A stretch of DNA of 64,000 bases, taken from G965212025 sp965215765. GTDB taxonomy: Bacteria; Pseudomonadota; Gammaproteobacteria; Poriferisulfidales; Oxydemutatoraceae. Of this stretch, positions 9,908 to 20,034 are shown in pieces. Made by a program: the position numbers and the translations under genes. A model generated the notes under the pieces. It worked only from the letters and a program-made list of their open reading frames with translations, did not search any database and was not told the origin of the DNA. Where the stretch lies: contig OZ244118.1 in NCBI GenBank assembly GCA_965215765.1, positions 1,302,001-1,366,000 of the forward strand, read 5' to 3'. How positions within the stretch are numbered: position 1 is the first letter of the stretch; each line of letters starts with the position of its first letter.

Positions 9908-10178
9908 ATGCTCTCCATTTTTCTTTTTCTTCTTGTTAGCTTCTTTCTTCCCTCTTGCCAAAAACTTTCCTCCCGCTCTGATTCTTCTAATAACTTGAAT
10001 TCTGGAACATTGAAAAATAGAGAGATCACTTACAAAAGTGAAAACGAGGCAGAAAGAAAATCCAAGTTGTGTGAAACGAATGATGGTTCTGCCATTATTT
10101 TGATGTATCACAAATTCGGTGAAATTCACTATCCCAGCACTAGCATTTCCATCGAATTCTTAGAAAAACATTTCCAGT
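9908..10178 (+). pseudogene. Polysaccharide deacetylase-like lipoprotein, 3'-truncated
   Basis: Starts 12 bases after the glucosaminidase-like gene in the same AT-rich insert. The N-terminus is a lipoprotein-type signal (LFLLVSFFLPSC). About 55 residues later comes the start of a NodB-type deacetylase domain (IILMYHKFGEIHYPSTSIS), where MYH..F and YPST are family hallmarks. The gene is cut at the right edge of the insert. Beyond it the frame runs only five codons into copy B before a stop. The metal-binding and catalytic motifs are lost, so it cannot be active. Confidence 0.7.
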
Positions 10179-11921
10179 CGCTTGGCGGAGATTGAAGTCA
10201 ACACCACCTTTAGCCTCTCAGTAAGTTACGCGGGCACTCCTGGAAAACCGGTTACTTTAACGTGGTCTTTTTCCGGTGTGCCGACCACGTTGCGTCATTT
10301 GATCTACTTTGACCTCGCAGGCGATACGACCGGTACAACGTTTACTGACAGCGCAAAGCTCACGGGTAGTACCAGCACGGTAACGCTTGTGGTAGTTGGC
10401 AATAAGGAGCTGACAGGCATAAGCTTTTATGTTGTACTCAAGAACAATATTTCTGTCAGTGATGACCAGGTCAGGGTTCGGATTGAGAAGGCGAAGCAAC
10501 CCTATATCAGGAGCCCGGGTGACATTCCCCCGGCGACGATTGGGAGCACCACCACTTTCAGTTTCTCTGTAGGTTACGCGGGTCCTGCAGAACAATCGGT
10601 TACTTTGACGTGGTCTCTTTCCGGCGTACCGGACTCGCTGCGTCATTTGGTTTACTTTGAACTCGGAAATGATACGACCGGTACAACGTTTACTGATTCC
10701 GGAAAGCTCACGAGTAGTGCCAGAATGGTAACGCTTGTGGTAGTGGGCAACAAAGAGTTGGCAGGCAGGAGTTTTTACGTTGTGCTCAAGAACAATGTTG
10801 TTGCCAGTGATGACCGGGTTCTGATTCAGGTTCTGCCTGAGGAGGGCCCACCCAATATTGTCCGGGATGATGATATTCGCCCGGCACCGATTGGGAGTAC
10901 CACCACCTTTGGTTTCTCTGTGGGCTATACGGGTTCTTCGGATCCAGTTACTCTGACGTGGTCTCTTTCCGGTGTGCCGACCACGTTGCGTCATTTGGTC
11001 TACTTTGAACTCGCAGACGATACGACCAATATAACGGTTACTGATTCTGGAAAACTCACGGGTAGTGCCAGCACGGTAACGCTTGTGGTAGTGGGTAATA
11101 AGGAGCTGGCAGGCAGAAGTTTTTACGTTGTGCTCAAGAACAATAATTCTGCCAGTGATGACCGGGTTCAGGTTCGGACTGAGGTAGGTCCACCCAATAT
11201 TGTCCAGGACGATGATATTCGCCCGGTACCGATTGGGAGTACCACCACCTTTGGTTTCTCAGTGGGCTACACGGGTTCTTCGGATCCAGTTACTCTGACG
11301 TGGTCTCTCGAAGATGTGCCAATCTCGTTGCGTCATTTGGTCTACTTTGACCTCGGAGGCGGTACAACCGGCACAACGGTTACTGATTCTGTAAAGCTCA
11401 CGAGTAGTGCCAGCCCGGTAACGCTTGTGATAGTGGGCGATGAGGGGCTGGAAGGCAGGAGTTTTTACGTTGTGCTCAAGAACAATGTTGTTGCCAGTGA
11501 TGACCGGAGACAGATTCAGATTGAGGAGGATACACCTAATATTCTCGGTGATGATGACCGCCCGGTGCCGATTGGGAGTACCATCATCTTTAGTTTCTCT
11601 GTGGGCTATACGGGTTCTTCGGATCCAGCTACTCTGACGTGGTCTCTTTCCGGTGTGCCGACCATGTTGCGTCATTTTGTCTACTTTCGTCTCGCAGACG
11701 GTACGACCAGCGAAATGTTTATTGACAGCTCAGTGCGCACGACTAACGCCAGCCCGGTAACGCTTGTGGTAGTAGGCAATGAGGGGCTGGCTGGCATAAG
11801 TTTTTACGTTGTACTCAAGAACAGTGTTGTTGCAAATGAAGACCGGGTTCGGATTCAGGTTCAAGGCCCCACCGCTATACGGTTACGTGCGAAGGTATAT
11901 TTAGGCGGCGCAGTACGGTAG
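10179..11921 (+). pseudogene. GLUG/beta-repeat surface protein, copy B, 3' part
   Basis: Continuation of copy B after the insert, open to the normal C-terminus (KVYLGGAVR). It holds five beta repeats with cores at about 10256, 10608, 10957, 11299 and 11636, so the uninterrupted gene had six, as in copy C. Each repeat runs VTLTWS(L/F)...LRHLVYF...SFYVVLKNN and is separated by acidic linkers such as DDDIRPAPIG. The repeats are more alike at the end of the array, consistent with unequal exchange. A TTG at 10182 could start translation but there is no signal peptide, so export is not expected. Confidence 0.82.
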
Positions 11922-12830
11922 GGAGTACGCCCGTCCACCGGGATAGTAAAAGAAGCAGGACAGGATAGTTACGAGCGAGGCAGAGAAAGGTTGCGAATAG
12001 GCGTTGTCCCGAGATAATCCTGAACGCTTTGGCGGGTTAATGCACCGGCAAAGGCTCCCGGGCAAGTCTGGCTCATATATATTCAGGCAGAAAAGTCCGC
12101 TGGAAAGGCAGGCTTGGCTCGCACAGGCCTTTATAGAAGAGATTGCTATCCATGAAGCCGTGTTATTTAACCTGATAGACTTATTGTGTCGGGATCTGAC
12201 CGAAGGTTATTGGAAGTCCTGATAATCCCCGCTTCTTTAACAGGTATTGCTGCACCATAAGGAATTCATCATGAGCGCAAATACTATGAAAGTGACCATG
12301 TCATTGTGTTGTGTCTGTTGGCCGAGAGAAAGCAAATAATCATCAATCCCTCTCAAGGTTATTCTCTGGACGCCGAGTGTGTCGTGGTCGCCGGGGTCAT
12401 TCTTCTGAACTGACAAGCCGCCAGACAGTAGCGTGAGACGTGTGCGCCAGGGGATTCCGCCAGTGTTCCCTGCTATCAATTCGCCCGTGTGTTATCGCTG
12501 TTGGACTTCCGAGGAGGACATGGGTGTGTCTTCCGGAACAAAATACCACGCACAGGAGCCTGATGCTTTCCAGACAGGCGATGAGAAACAGGTGCTTGCC
12601 GCAGCGCATAGTCACCAATACCTTTGCCTTGCTTTGTACAGGACTTTGTGTGCTGCCCTGTTATGCCGGCAGTCGCGACTTTCCCTTGGCTGTTTTCGTG
12701 GCTTCTTGCCGGTAACAGAGGCTCTCTAAGGTGCCGATCTGGAGCTGAGCCTTGTTCGCTCTGAAAATGGTCATGTGACGACACGGAAACAGCCTTACTC
12801 AGGTCTTTTTCCCTTGTTTCTTGCCTGAAG
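11922..12830. repeat. Non-coding duplicated block after copy B (pairs with 17575-18424)
   Basis: About 900 bp nearly identical in long stretches to the DNA after copy C, for example gtgcgccaggggattccgcc and gaggaggacatgggtgtgtc. A shorter, more diverged version follows copy A. Open frames in it are short, overlap on both strands and are not conserved between copies, so no gene is called. It defines the duplicated unit as surface-protein gene plus this downstream block. Confidence 0.75.
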
Positions 12831-12949
12831 TTCGCATTGTGCCTTTGAACTACGCGGCAAAGGTCGGGAAGGATATCAGTGTGGGGCTTATTTTTCGACT
12901 GGGATGAAGGTCAGGTTTCAGTTGTCTATCGTGGAAGACAGGATGAGTT

Positions 12950-13640
12950 TCCGGTGCTTGGGGCGCAGGTCATGGCGGTCATGAAAGGTGAGGAGTCGGG
13001 GCCGTGTAATTACCGGGTTGTCAGCAGGGGAAAGCTGAAAGACCATCACGGGAAGACGCTGTAGAACCGCAACCGCTGAAACAGGCTTGCTTTGTTCGTA
13101 TGCTGACTGACAGACCCGACCAATGGTATGCAGCAGCCTGCCCATGCTGTTCCGTAAGACCATCACGTGAAGACGCAGTGGGAACCGCAACCGCTGAAAC
13201 AGGCTTGCTTTGTTCGTGCGCTGACAGACCCGGCCAATGGTATGCAGCAGCCTGCCCACGCTCTTCTCCAAGACCATCACGTGAAGGTAGGATGAGTTCC
13301 CGGTGCCTGCGGGCGCAGATTATGGCGGACATGAAAGGTGGGGGAATCGGGGTCGTGTGATTACCGGGTTGCCAGCAGGGGAAAGCTGAAAGACCATCAC
13401 GGGAAGACGCAGTGGGAACCGCAACCGCTGAAACAGGCTTGCTTTGTTCGTATGCTGACTGACAGACCCGACCAATTGCAGCTGCCTGCCCATGCTCTTG
13501 CCTTAAGACCATCACGGGAAGACGCAGTGGGAACCGCAACCGCTGAACCAGGCTTGCTTTGCTCGTGTGCTGACTGACAGACCCTGTCAATGGTATGCAG
13601 CAGTCTGCCCATGCTCTTTTGTTTTCAGGTGACACCCGGC
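12950..13640. repeat. Tandem array of about 115-bp units, first copy
   Basis: Units are marked by accatcacgggaagacg or a variant at about 13042, 13158, 13272, 13392 and 13507. Each continues through ccgcaaccgctgaa, caggcttgctttgttcg and gacagacccgaccaatgg. One unit is interrupted by a different ~100-bp segment (cggtgcctgcgggcgcagat...) that also occurs at about 12950 and 18605. There are no unique spacers, so it is not a CRISPR array. A related array stands at 18425-18950, each following a surface-protein copy. Confidence 0.8.
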
Positions 13641-14235
13641 GGCAAGCCGCTAATCATCACAGGCTTGGCTCCTATAGGTCATTATAGAAGAGCTTGCCAT
13701 CCATGAAAGCCGTGTTATTGAACCTGACAGGATTATTGTGTCAAGAGCAAGAAAAAGAGTATTAAGAAACCTGGTGGTCTCCCCATCTTAACAAGCGTTG
13801 CTGCACCATAAGGAGTTCATCATGAACGCAAATAGCATGAAGGTGATCGCATTATTGTGTTGTATCTGTTGGCCGAGAGAAAGCAAGTTGCCATTCCACA
13901 TATTTCCCGAGCGGTCACTGATGACCTCGGGTGGCTGGACGCCGTACACTGTGCAGATGTACGACACGTCCGGAAGCTCCCGCACAGCCACATAACCTGA
14001 CGAGGAGCTAGGTCGTTGTTTTCCGTTCTGTTTCCTTCCTGCCCGCAAAGGGTTAAAGCGCGCCATTGACAGCTTTCTATTTGACCAGGCTTTACTGGAT
14101 CGCGGATATTCTTGTTTATGCAGTAGAATGACAGTTCTGTTCGTAAGGCTCGGTAGTTGCTTTGCTTGGTGTCACAACATAGCGTATAGTTGCTTGGTGA
14201 CTTTCGTTCGTTGTCGTTAATTTTTTGAGGTGCTT
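13641..14235. repeat. Duplicated spacer and promoter region upstream of surface-protein copy C
   Basis: Shares segments with 6450-7437 and with the blocks after copies B and C (gctgcaccataaggagttc at 13800; tgacagctttctatttgacc near 14069). The last ~170 bp are almost identical to the DNA before copy B and include the candidate -10 TAGAAT at 14124-14129. The ribosome-binding site of copy C is gaggtg five bases before the ATG at 14236. No gene seen. Confidence 0.65.
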
Positions 14236-17200
14236 ATGCCAAAACTTGGTATTTTTTGTGTCAGGCGTGCGGTTTCAGGCGCGGACTTGACAGATTTTGG
14301 AAAGGCAGCGTGCGCTAGCCTGCTGCTTGTTTTGTCCTGTGTTCTGTCGCCCGCCTTTGCCCAAGACGCCTCCGCGGGGTGTACACCTGACGAGGGGAGT
14401 GGAACCAGCAGTTCTCCTTATCGAATTGATACGCTCTGCGAATTGCAAGGCATCAGTTCAAGCCCAACAGCGCACTACGAGCTAGTGGCGGACATTGACG
14501 CGAGTGAGACTGAGGGGTGGAATGATGGTGCGGGCTTTGAGCCGATCGCACTTAATGTGGATGGTGGATTTTCGGGTTCTTTCATGAACGCGAGTACCCA
14601 CGTGATCAGTTCGCTGACGATCAGTCGCAGTGATACGGACTTCGTGGGTTTGTTCTCCAGTTTGGCAGCAGGTGCGACGCTAGCAGGCATCATACTGGTC
14701 GACTCGCGTACGACCGGGAAAGATGCAGTAGGGTCACTGGTTGGTGGAAGCTACGGTATGATAATGGGTTGCTCGGCGACGGGTTCGGTTTTCGGGGATA
14801 ATCAAGTTGGCGGCCTTGTTGGCTTGAGCGAAGGCAACATCAGCGACAGCTACGCGACGGGTTCGGTTTCTGGAAGCGGCTTTAGTGTTGGTGGCCTTGT
14901 TGGCTTGAGCGAAGGCAACATCAGCGACAGCTACGCGACGGGTTCGGTTTCTGGAAGCGGCATTAGTGTTGGTGGCCTTGTTGGTTTAGGCGCTGGAGTC
15001 ATCAGCGACAGCTACGCGACGGGTTCGGTTTCTGGAAGAGGCAATAATGTTGGCGGCCTCGTGGGATTTAACCTGGCCGTCATCAGCAACAGCTACGCGA
15101 CGGGTTCGGTTTCTGGAAGCGGCTTTAGTGTTGGTGGCCTTGTTGGTTTAGGCGTTGGAGTCATCAGCGACAGCTACGCGACGGGTTCGGTTTCTGGAAG
15201 CGGCAATAATGTTGGCGGCCTGGCGGGTTCAAGCGTTGGCAGCATCAGTAACAGTTATTATGCTGCTAGAGGGCAAAACAATGGCTTTGGGACAGAACGC
15301 ACTTTTACGCAGTTGCGTTGTCCGATGACGTCCAGCGCGACCTGTAGTCTGTCGGGTTCAGACCAAAGGACTTACGTGGGATGGGATACGAATGTCTGGG
15401 ATTTTGGCAGTGCTACGGACTTGCCGCAATTGTCGAGCAACCGGAATTCGGAGTTGAACCTAAAGCCGTATATCAATGGTTCCGCCGACTTGGTGGTGAT
15501 GACAGGTTCTATGGGCACCACGCAATTTTCTCTGGTGGCAGATTACCTGGGTCCTTCAGGAGAATTTGTCATTCTGACGTGGTCTCTTTCAGGCGTACCG
15601 ACCCCGCTGCGTCATTTGGTCTTCTTTGATCTCGGAGGCGGTACGACGAGCACAACATTTACTGATTCCAGAAAGCTCACGGACGGTGCCAGTACGGCAA
15701 CGCTTGTGGTAGTGGGTAATGTAGGGTTGGCAGGCAAGAGTTTTCATGTTGTGCTCAAGAATGATATTTCTGCCAATGATGACCGGATTCGGGTTCGGCT
15801 TGAGGAGGAGAAACCCTATATCCGCCCGGATGAGGACATTCGTTTGGCACCGGTTGAGGGCATCACCACATTCAGTTTCTCTGTAGGTTATGCGGGTCCT
15901 GCAGAACAATCGGTTACTTTGACGTGGTCTCTCGAAGATGTGCCAACCGCGCTGAGTCATTTGGTTTACTTTGACCTCGGAAATGATACAACCGACACAA
16001 CGTTTACTGATTCTGCAAAGCTCACGGGTAGTGCCAGCCCGGTAACGCTTGTGGTAGTAGGCAATGTGGAGCTGGCAGGCAGGAGCTTTTACGTTGTGCT
16101 CAAGAACAATGTTTCTGCCAATGATGACCGGGTTTCGGTTCGGGTTGAGGTGGAACCACCTAATCTTGTCCGGGATGATGACATTCGCCCGGCATTGGTC
16201 GGGAGAACCACCACCTTTAGTTTCTCTGTGGGCTACACGGGCTCTTCGGTTCCAGTTACTTTGACGTGGTCTCTCGAAGATGTGCCAACCTCGTTGCGTC
16301 ATTTGGTCTACTTTGATCTCGGAAATAATACAACCGACACAACGGTTACTGATTCCGGAAGGCTCACGGGTAGTGCCAGCACAGTAACGCTTGTGGTAGT
16401 GGGCAATGAGGAGTTGTCAGGCAAGGACTTTTACGTTGTGCTCAAGAACAATGTTGTTGCCAGTGTTGACCGGGTTCTGATTCAGGTTCTGCCTGAGGAG
16501 GGCCCACCCAATATTGTCAGGGATGATATTCGCCCGGTACCGATTGGGAGTACCTCCACCTTTGGTTTCTCTGTGGGCTACACGGGTTCTTCGGGTCCAG
16601 TTACTCTGACGTGGTCTCTTTCCGGTGTGCCGACCACGTTGCGTCATTTGGTCTACTTTGACCTCGCAGGCGATACGACCGGCACAACGTTTACTGATCC
16701 CGCAAAGCTCACGGGTAGTGCCAGCACGGTAACGCTTGTGGTAGTGGGTAATAAGGAGCTGGCAGGCAGAAGTTTTTACGTTGTGCTCAAGAACAATAAT
16801 TCTGCCAGTGATGACCGGGTTCAGGTTCGGACTGAGGTAGGTCCACCCAATATTGTCCAGGACGATGATATTCGCCCGGTACCGATTGGGAGTACCACCA
16901 CCTTTGGTTTCTCAGTGGGCTACACGGGTTCTTCGGATCCAGTTACTCTGACGTGGTCTCTTTCTGACGTGCCATCGACGCTTCGTCGTTTGGTCTACTT
17001 TGACCTCGGGGACGGTACAACCGGCACAACGGTTACTGATTCCGCAAAGCTCACGAGTAGTGCCAGCCCGGTAACGCTTGTGATAGTGGGCGATGAGGGG
17101 CTGGAAGGACGGAGTTTTTACGTTGTGCTCAAGAACAATGTTGCTGCCAGTGATGACCGGGTTCAGGTTCTGATTGAAGAGGATACACCTAATATTCTCG

Positions 17201-17574
17201 GTGATGATGACAGCCCGGTGCCGATTGGGAGTACCACCACCTTCAGTTTCTCTGTGGGCTACACGGGTTCTTCGGATCCAGTTACTCTGACGTGGTCTCT
17301 TTCCGGTGTGCCGACCTCGCTGCGTCATTTTGTCTACTTTCGTCTCGCAGACGGTACGACCAGCGAAATGTTTATTGACAGCTCAGTGCGCACGACTAAC
17401 GCCAGCCCGGTAACGCTTGTGGTAGTAGGCAATGAGGGGCTGGCAGGCATAAGTTTTTACGTTGTACTCAAGAACAGTGTTGTTGCAAATGAAGACCGGG
17501 TTCAGGTTCAGGTTCAAGGCCTCACCGCTATACGGTTACGTGTGAAGGTGTATTTGGGAGGCGCAGTACGGTAG
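14236..17574 (+). CDS. Secreted GLUG-repeat / beta-sandwich-repeat surface protein, copy C (intact)
   Basis: 1112 residues from the ATG at 14236, preferred to the GTG six bases upstream because a gaggtg motif is well placed before it. A Sec signal peptide ends SPAFA at about residue 42. A conserved N-terminal domain follows (SSPYRIDTLCELQGI). Residues about 165-340 hold six to seven GLUG-type units of ~27 residues with the core VGGLVG and ISDSYATGSV. From about 415 to 1098 come six repeats of ~114 residues (spaced ~343 bp), each with VTLTWSL and SFYVVLKNN, which look like Ig- or cadherin-type beta sandwiches joined by acidic linkers. GLUG repeats are known in bacterial adhesins and in IgA-peptidase-like surface proteins. 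No membrane anchor, sorting motif or autotransporter barrel is visible, so release or secretion by a dedicated system is possible. Adhesion is inferred, not shown. Confidence 0.85.
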   Translation: MPKLGIFCVRRAVSGADLTDFGKAACASLLLVLSCVLSPAFAQDASAGCTPDEGSGTSSSPYRIDTLCELQGISSSPTAHYELVADIDASETEGWNDGAGFEPIALNVDGGFSGSFMNASTHVISSLTISRSDTDFVGLFSSLAAGATLAGIILVDSRTTGKDAVGSLVGGSYGMIMGCSATGSVFGDNQVGGLVGLSEGNISDSYATGSVSGSGFSVGGLVGLSEGNISDSYATGSVSGSGISVGGLVGLGAGVISDSYATGSVSGRGNNVGGLVGFNLAVISNSYATGSVSGSGFSVGGLVGLGVGVISDSYATGSVSGSGNNVGGLAGSSVGSISNSYYAARGQNNGFGTERTFTQLRCPMTSSATCSLSGSDQRTYVGWDTNVWDFGSATDLPQLSSNRNSELNLKPYINGSADLVVMTGSMGTTQFSLVADYLGPSGEFVILTWSLSGVPTPLRHLVFFDLGGGTTSTTFTDSRKLTDGASTATLVVVGNVGLAGKSFHVVLKNDISANDDRIRVRLEEEKPYIRPDEDIRLAPVEGITTFSFSVGYAGPAEQSVTLTWSLEDVPTALSHLVYFDLGNDTTDTTFTDSAKLTGSASPVTLVVVGNVELAGRSFYVVLKNNVSANDDRVSVRVEVEPPNLVRDDDIRPALVGRTTTFSFSVGYTGSSVPVTLTWSLEDVPTSLRHLVYFDLGNNTTDTTVTDSGRLTGSASTVTLVVVGNEELSGKDFYVVLKNNVVASVDRVLIQVLPEEGPPNIVRDDIRPVPIGSTSTFGFSVGYTGSSGPVTLTWSLSGVPTTLRHLVYFDLAGDTTGTTFTDPAKLTGSASTVTLVVVGNKELAGRSFYVVLKNNNSASDDRVQVRTEVGPPNIVQDDDIRPVPIGSTTTFGFSVGYTGSSDPVTLTWSLSDVPSTLRRLVYFDLGDGTTGTTVTDSAKLTSSASPVTLVIVGDEGLEGRSFYVVLKNNVAASDDRVQVLIEEDTPNILGDDDSPVPIGSTTTFSFSVGYTGSSDPVTLTWSLSGVPTSLRHFVYFRLADGTTSEMFIDSSVRTTNASPVTLVVVGNEGLAGISFYVVLKNSVVANEDRVQVQVQGLTAIRLRVKVYLGGAVR

Positions 17575-18424
17575 GGAGTACGCCCGTCCATCGGGATAGC
17601 AAAAGAGGCAGGACAGATAGTTACGCGCGAGGCAGAGGAAGGTTGCGAATAGGCGTTGTTCCGAGATAATCCTGAATGCTGGTGGTTGATGCACCGGCAA
17701 AGGCTCCCCGGTAAGCCAGGCTCATATATATCCAGACAGAAAATACTCCCGGGCAGGCTTGCTCGCACAGGCCTTTGTATAAGAGCTTGCTATCCATGCA
17801 GACCATGTTATTAAACCTGACAGGCTTATTGTGTCGGGAGCTGACAGAAGAGTATTGAAAGACCTGATAATCTCCGCTTCTTTAACAGATATTGCTGCAC
17901 CATAAGGAATTCATTATGGGTGCCAATAGCATGAAAGTGACCACGTCATTGTGTTGTGCCTGTTGGCCGAGAGAAAGCAAACAGGAGGTCATCAATCCCT
18001 CTCAAGGTAATTCTCTGGAAGCCGAGTGTGTCGTGGTCGCCGGGGTCATTCTTCTGAACTGACAAGCCGCCGGACAGCAGCGTGAGACGTGTGCGCCAGG
18101 GGATTCCGCCAGTGTTCCCTGCTATCAATTCGCCCGTGTGTTATCGCTGTTGGACTTCCGAGGAGGACATGGGTGTGTCTTCCGGAACAAAATACCATGC
18201 ACGAGGCTCTGATGCTTTCCAGACAGGCGATGAGAAACAGGCGCTTGCCGCAGCGCATAGTCACCAATACCTTTGCCTTGCTCTGTACAGGGCATTGTGT
18301 GCTGCCCGGTTATGCCGGCAGTCGCGACTTTCCCTTGGCTGTTTTCGTGGCTTCTTACCGGATAACAGAGGCTCTCTAAGGTGCCGATCTGGAGCTGAGC
18401 CTTGTTCGCTCTAAAAATGGTCAC
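17575..18424. repeat. Non-coding duplicated block after copy C (pairs with 11922-12830)
   Basis: Near-identical partner of the block after copy B over roughly 850 bp, diverging mainly by point changes and small indels. No gene is supported: the open frames present in one copy are shortened or absent in the other. Confidence 0.75.
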
Positions 18425-18950
18425 GTGATTACCGGGTTGTCAGCAGGGAAAAGCTGAAAGACCATCACGGGAAGACGCTTTAGAACCGCAACCGCTGAAC
18501 CAGGCTTGCCTTGCTCGTATGCTGACTGACAGACCCGACCAATGGTATGTAGCAGCCTGCCCATGCTGTTCCGTAAGACCATCACGGGAAGGCAGGATGA
18601 GTTCCCGGTGCCTGCGGGCGCAGATCATGGCGGACATGAAAGGTGGGGAATCGGGGTCGTGTAATTACCGGGTTGTCAGCAGGGAGAAGCTGAAAGACCA
18701 TCACGGGAAGACGCTTTAGAACCGCTACCGCTGAACCAGGCTTGCTTTGTTCGTATGCTGACTGACAGACCCGACCAATGGTATGTAGCAGCCTGCCCAT
18801 GCTGTTCCGTAAGACCATCACGGGAAGACGCTTTAGAACCGCAACCGCTGAACCAGGCTTGCCTTGCTCGTATGCTGACTGACAGACCCGACCAATGGTA
18901 TGCAGCAGTCTGCCCATGCTTTTTTGTTTTCAGGTCACACCCGGCGGCAA
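18425..18950. repeat. Tandem array of about 117-bp units, second copy
   Basis: Units marked by accatcacgggaag at about 18461, 18578, 18696 and 18813, a steady 117-118-bp spacing. As in the first array one unit carries the alternative segment with cggtgcctgcgggcgcagat. It ends with acacccggcggcaagccgc, as the first array does (about 13631), then runs into the truncated copy D. No spacers, so not CRISPR. Confidence 0.8.
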
Positions 18951-19028
18951 GCCGCTAATCATCACGGGCTCGGCCGCTGTTCCTCGGCTGTTCTGTAAAT
19001 TCAGACAATCAGCGTCCCCATCAATGTT

Positions 19029-19555
19029 TTGGTGTTCTGGTGTGGTTTCAACGAACTTTTCCGGCCAGCAAGCCGCAAATCCTCCGAGGGCGATGGGTGT
19101 ACGCCTGAAATGAAGGTGAAGGAGGGGAGTGGAACCAGCAGTTCTCCTTATCGAATCGCCACGCTGTGTCAATTACAAGACATCAGTTCGACCCCAACAG
19201 CGCACTACTTGCTGGTGGCCAGTATTGACGCAAGTACGGCTACCGATTTTGAGCCGATTGCAAGCCGTGAGAAAGATGGATTTTCGGGCTCTTTCGTGAA
19301 CGCGAGCACCCACGTGATCAGTTCGCTGACGATCAGTCGTAGTAATACGGAAGACGTAGGTCTGTTCTCCAGTTTGGCAGCAGGTGCGATGATACGAGGC
19401 ATAGTATTGGTCGGCTCGCGTATGACCGGACGTTATAAAGTAGGGTCACTGGTTGGTTACAACGAAGGTGTGATAGAGGGCTGCTCTGCAACAGGTTCGG
19501 TTTCCGGGCAAACAGATGTTGGCGGTCTCGTGGGAAGAAATGAGGAGGGAGCCAG
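19029..19555 (+). pseudogene. GLUG surface protein, copy D: N-terminal fragment without signal peptide
   Basis: Reads the N-terminal domain of the family (GSGTSSSPYRIATLCQLQDI, then HVISSLTISRS, LFSSLAAGAM) and the first two GLUG-like units (GCSATGSVSG, DVGGLVGR). The 5' side is fused to DNA beyond the 117-bp array and has no signal peptide. The 3' side breaks at about 19555, where an opposite-strand helicase fragment begins; the open frame continues to 19670 only by chance. All beta repeats are missing. It is the broken end of the tandem gene family. Confidence 0.75.
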
Positions 19556-19559
19556 CGTT

Positions 19560-19730
19560 AGACACGGCACGACCCGCGGAAATTATCTTGCGCCCGCTTG
19601 CGCCCGCCTTTATCTATGGAGCCATTCAGCGTGGCCACTGCTATCCCCCGCACCTCCAGAAGTTCCTTAAACATTTCCTGTGTCGTCACGAACTTGATAA
19701 AGATCAGCACCTTTAGATCCGCCTCGTTTT
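19560..19730 (-). pseudogene. SNF2-type helicase C-terminal fragment
   Basis: The minus strand reads ADLKVLIFIKFVTTQEMFKE, then LLEVRGIAVATLNGSIDK and a truncated RKRAQDNFR. This pattern (KVLIF..F..TQ......L...G.....L.G) is the start of the helicase C domain of SNF2-like ATPases. No walker motifs or remainder of the gene are present. The BREX operon lies in the same orientation and lacks all but the N-terminus of its helicase, so this may be a displaced piece of that gene. That is an inference; any other SNF2 helicase would fit. Confidence 0.5.
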
Positions 19731-19854
19731 TCTTGACCTAGAGTATGTAGACCAGCGTACTCAGCACTCCTGCCTTGGCACCTGACCCAGCCTGTTCACA
19801 GTGCATCGGTATGCCTGGCATGGACTTTGCGTGGCCGGTTTCGATCTCCAAGGC

Positions 19855-19935
19855 TTCGGTAGCACCCTGACACCACGAGATGAATTCTCAAGGTAGCCGG
19901 CTTTTTTCAAATAAGTACGGGTTCACGAAGGCGAT
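19855..19935 (-). pseudogene. Mrr-like N-terminal winged-helix fragment
   Basis: The minus strand reads RTYLKKAGYLENSSRGVRVL. This resembles the winged-helix domain of Mrr-family restriction proteins (RTYLKKAGLL...RG.W.IT). Only ~25 residues are recognisable and both flanks are out of frame. The following stretch up to 20035 contains an open piece ending DVEIFAGFA that I cannot identify. With the helicase scrap next door it marks a graveyard of restriction genes. Confidence 0.35.
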
Positions 19936-20034
19936 AGCTGATTTCGGTTAGATTGCTTGTTTCAGGGTTATGCAAAACCCGCAAAGATTTCCACATCTAA
20001 TTTTTCCAGCTCAGCGACCTTATCGTAAATTTCA

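Larger units (their letters stand above)
8882..10178. mobile_element. AT-rich 1.3-kb insertion splitting surface-protein copy B
   Basis: About 1297 bp of clearly AT-richer DNA between gatgacatt (ends 8881) and cgcttggcggag (starts 10179). Joining the flanks restores the frame as DDI-RLAEIEVNTT, equivalent to DIRLAPVEG in copy C, so the edges are defined to within a base or two. There is no transposase, no obvious terminal inverted repeat and at most a 1-base target duplication. The cargo is a glucosaminidase-like gene and the 5' end of a polysaccharide deacetylase cut off by the right edge. How it entered is unknown; capture of foreign DNA during break repair is one possibility. Confidence 0.75.

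Noticed and set aside
12950..18950. CRISPR arrays at 12.95-13.64 and 18.43-18.95 kb
   Set aside because: Units of ~115-117 bp are tandem without spacers and contain a shared alternative segment.
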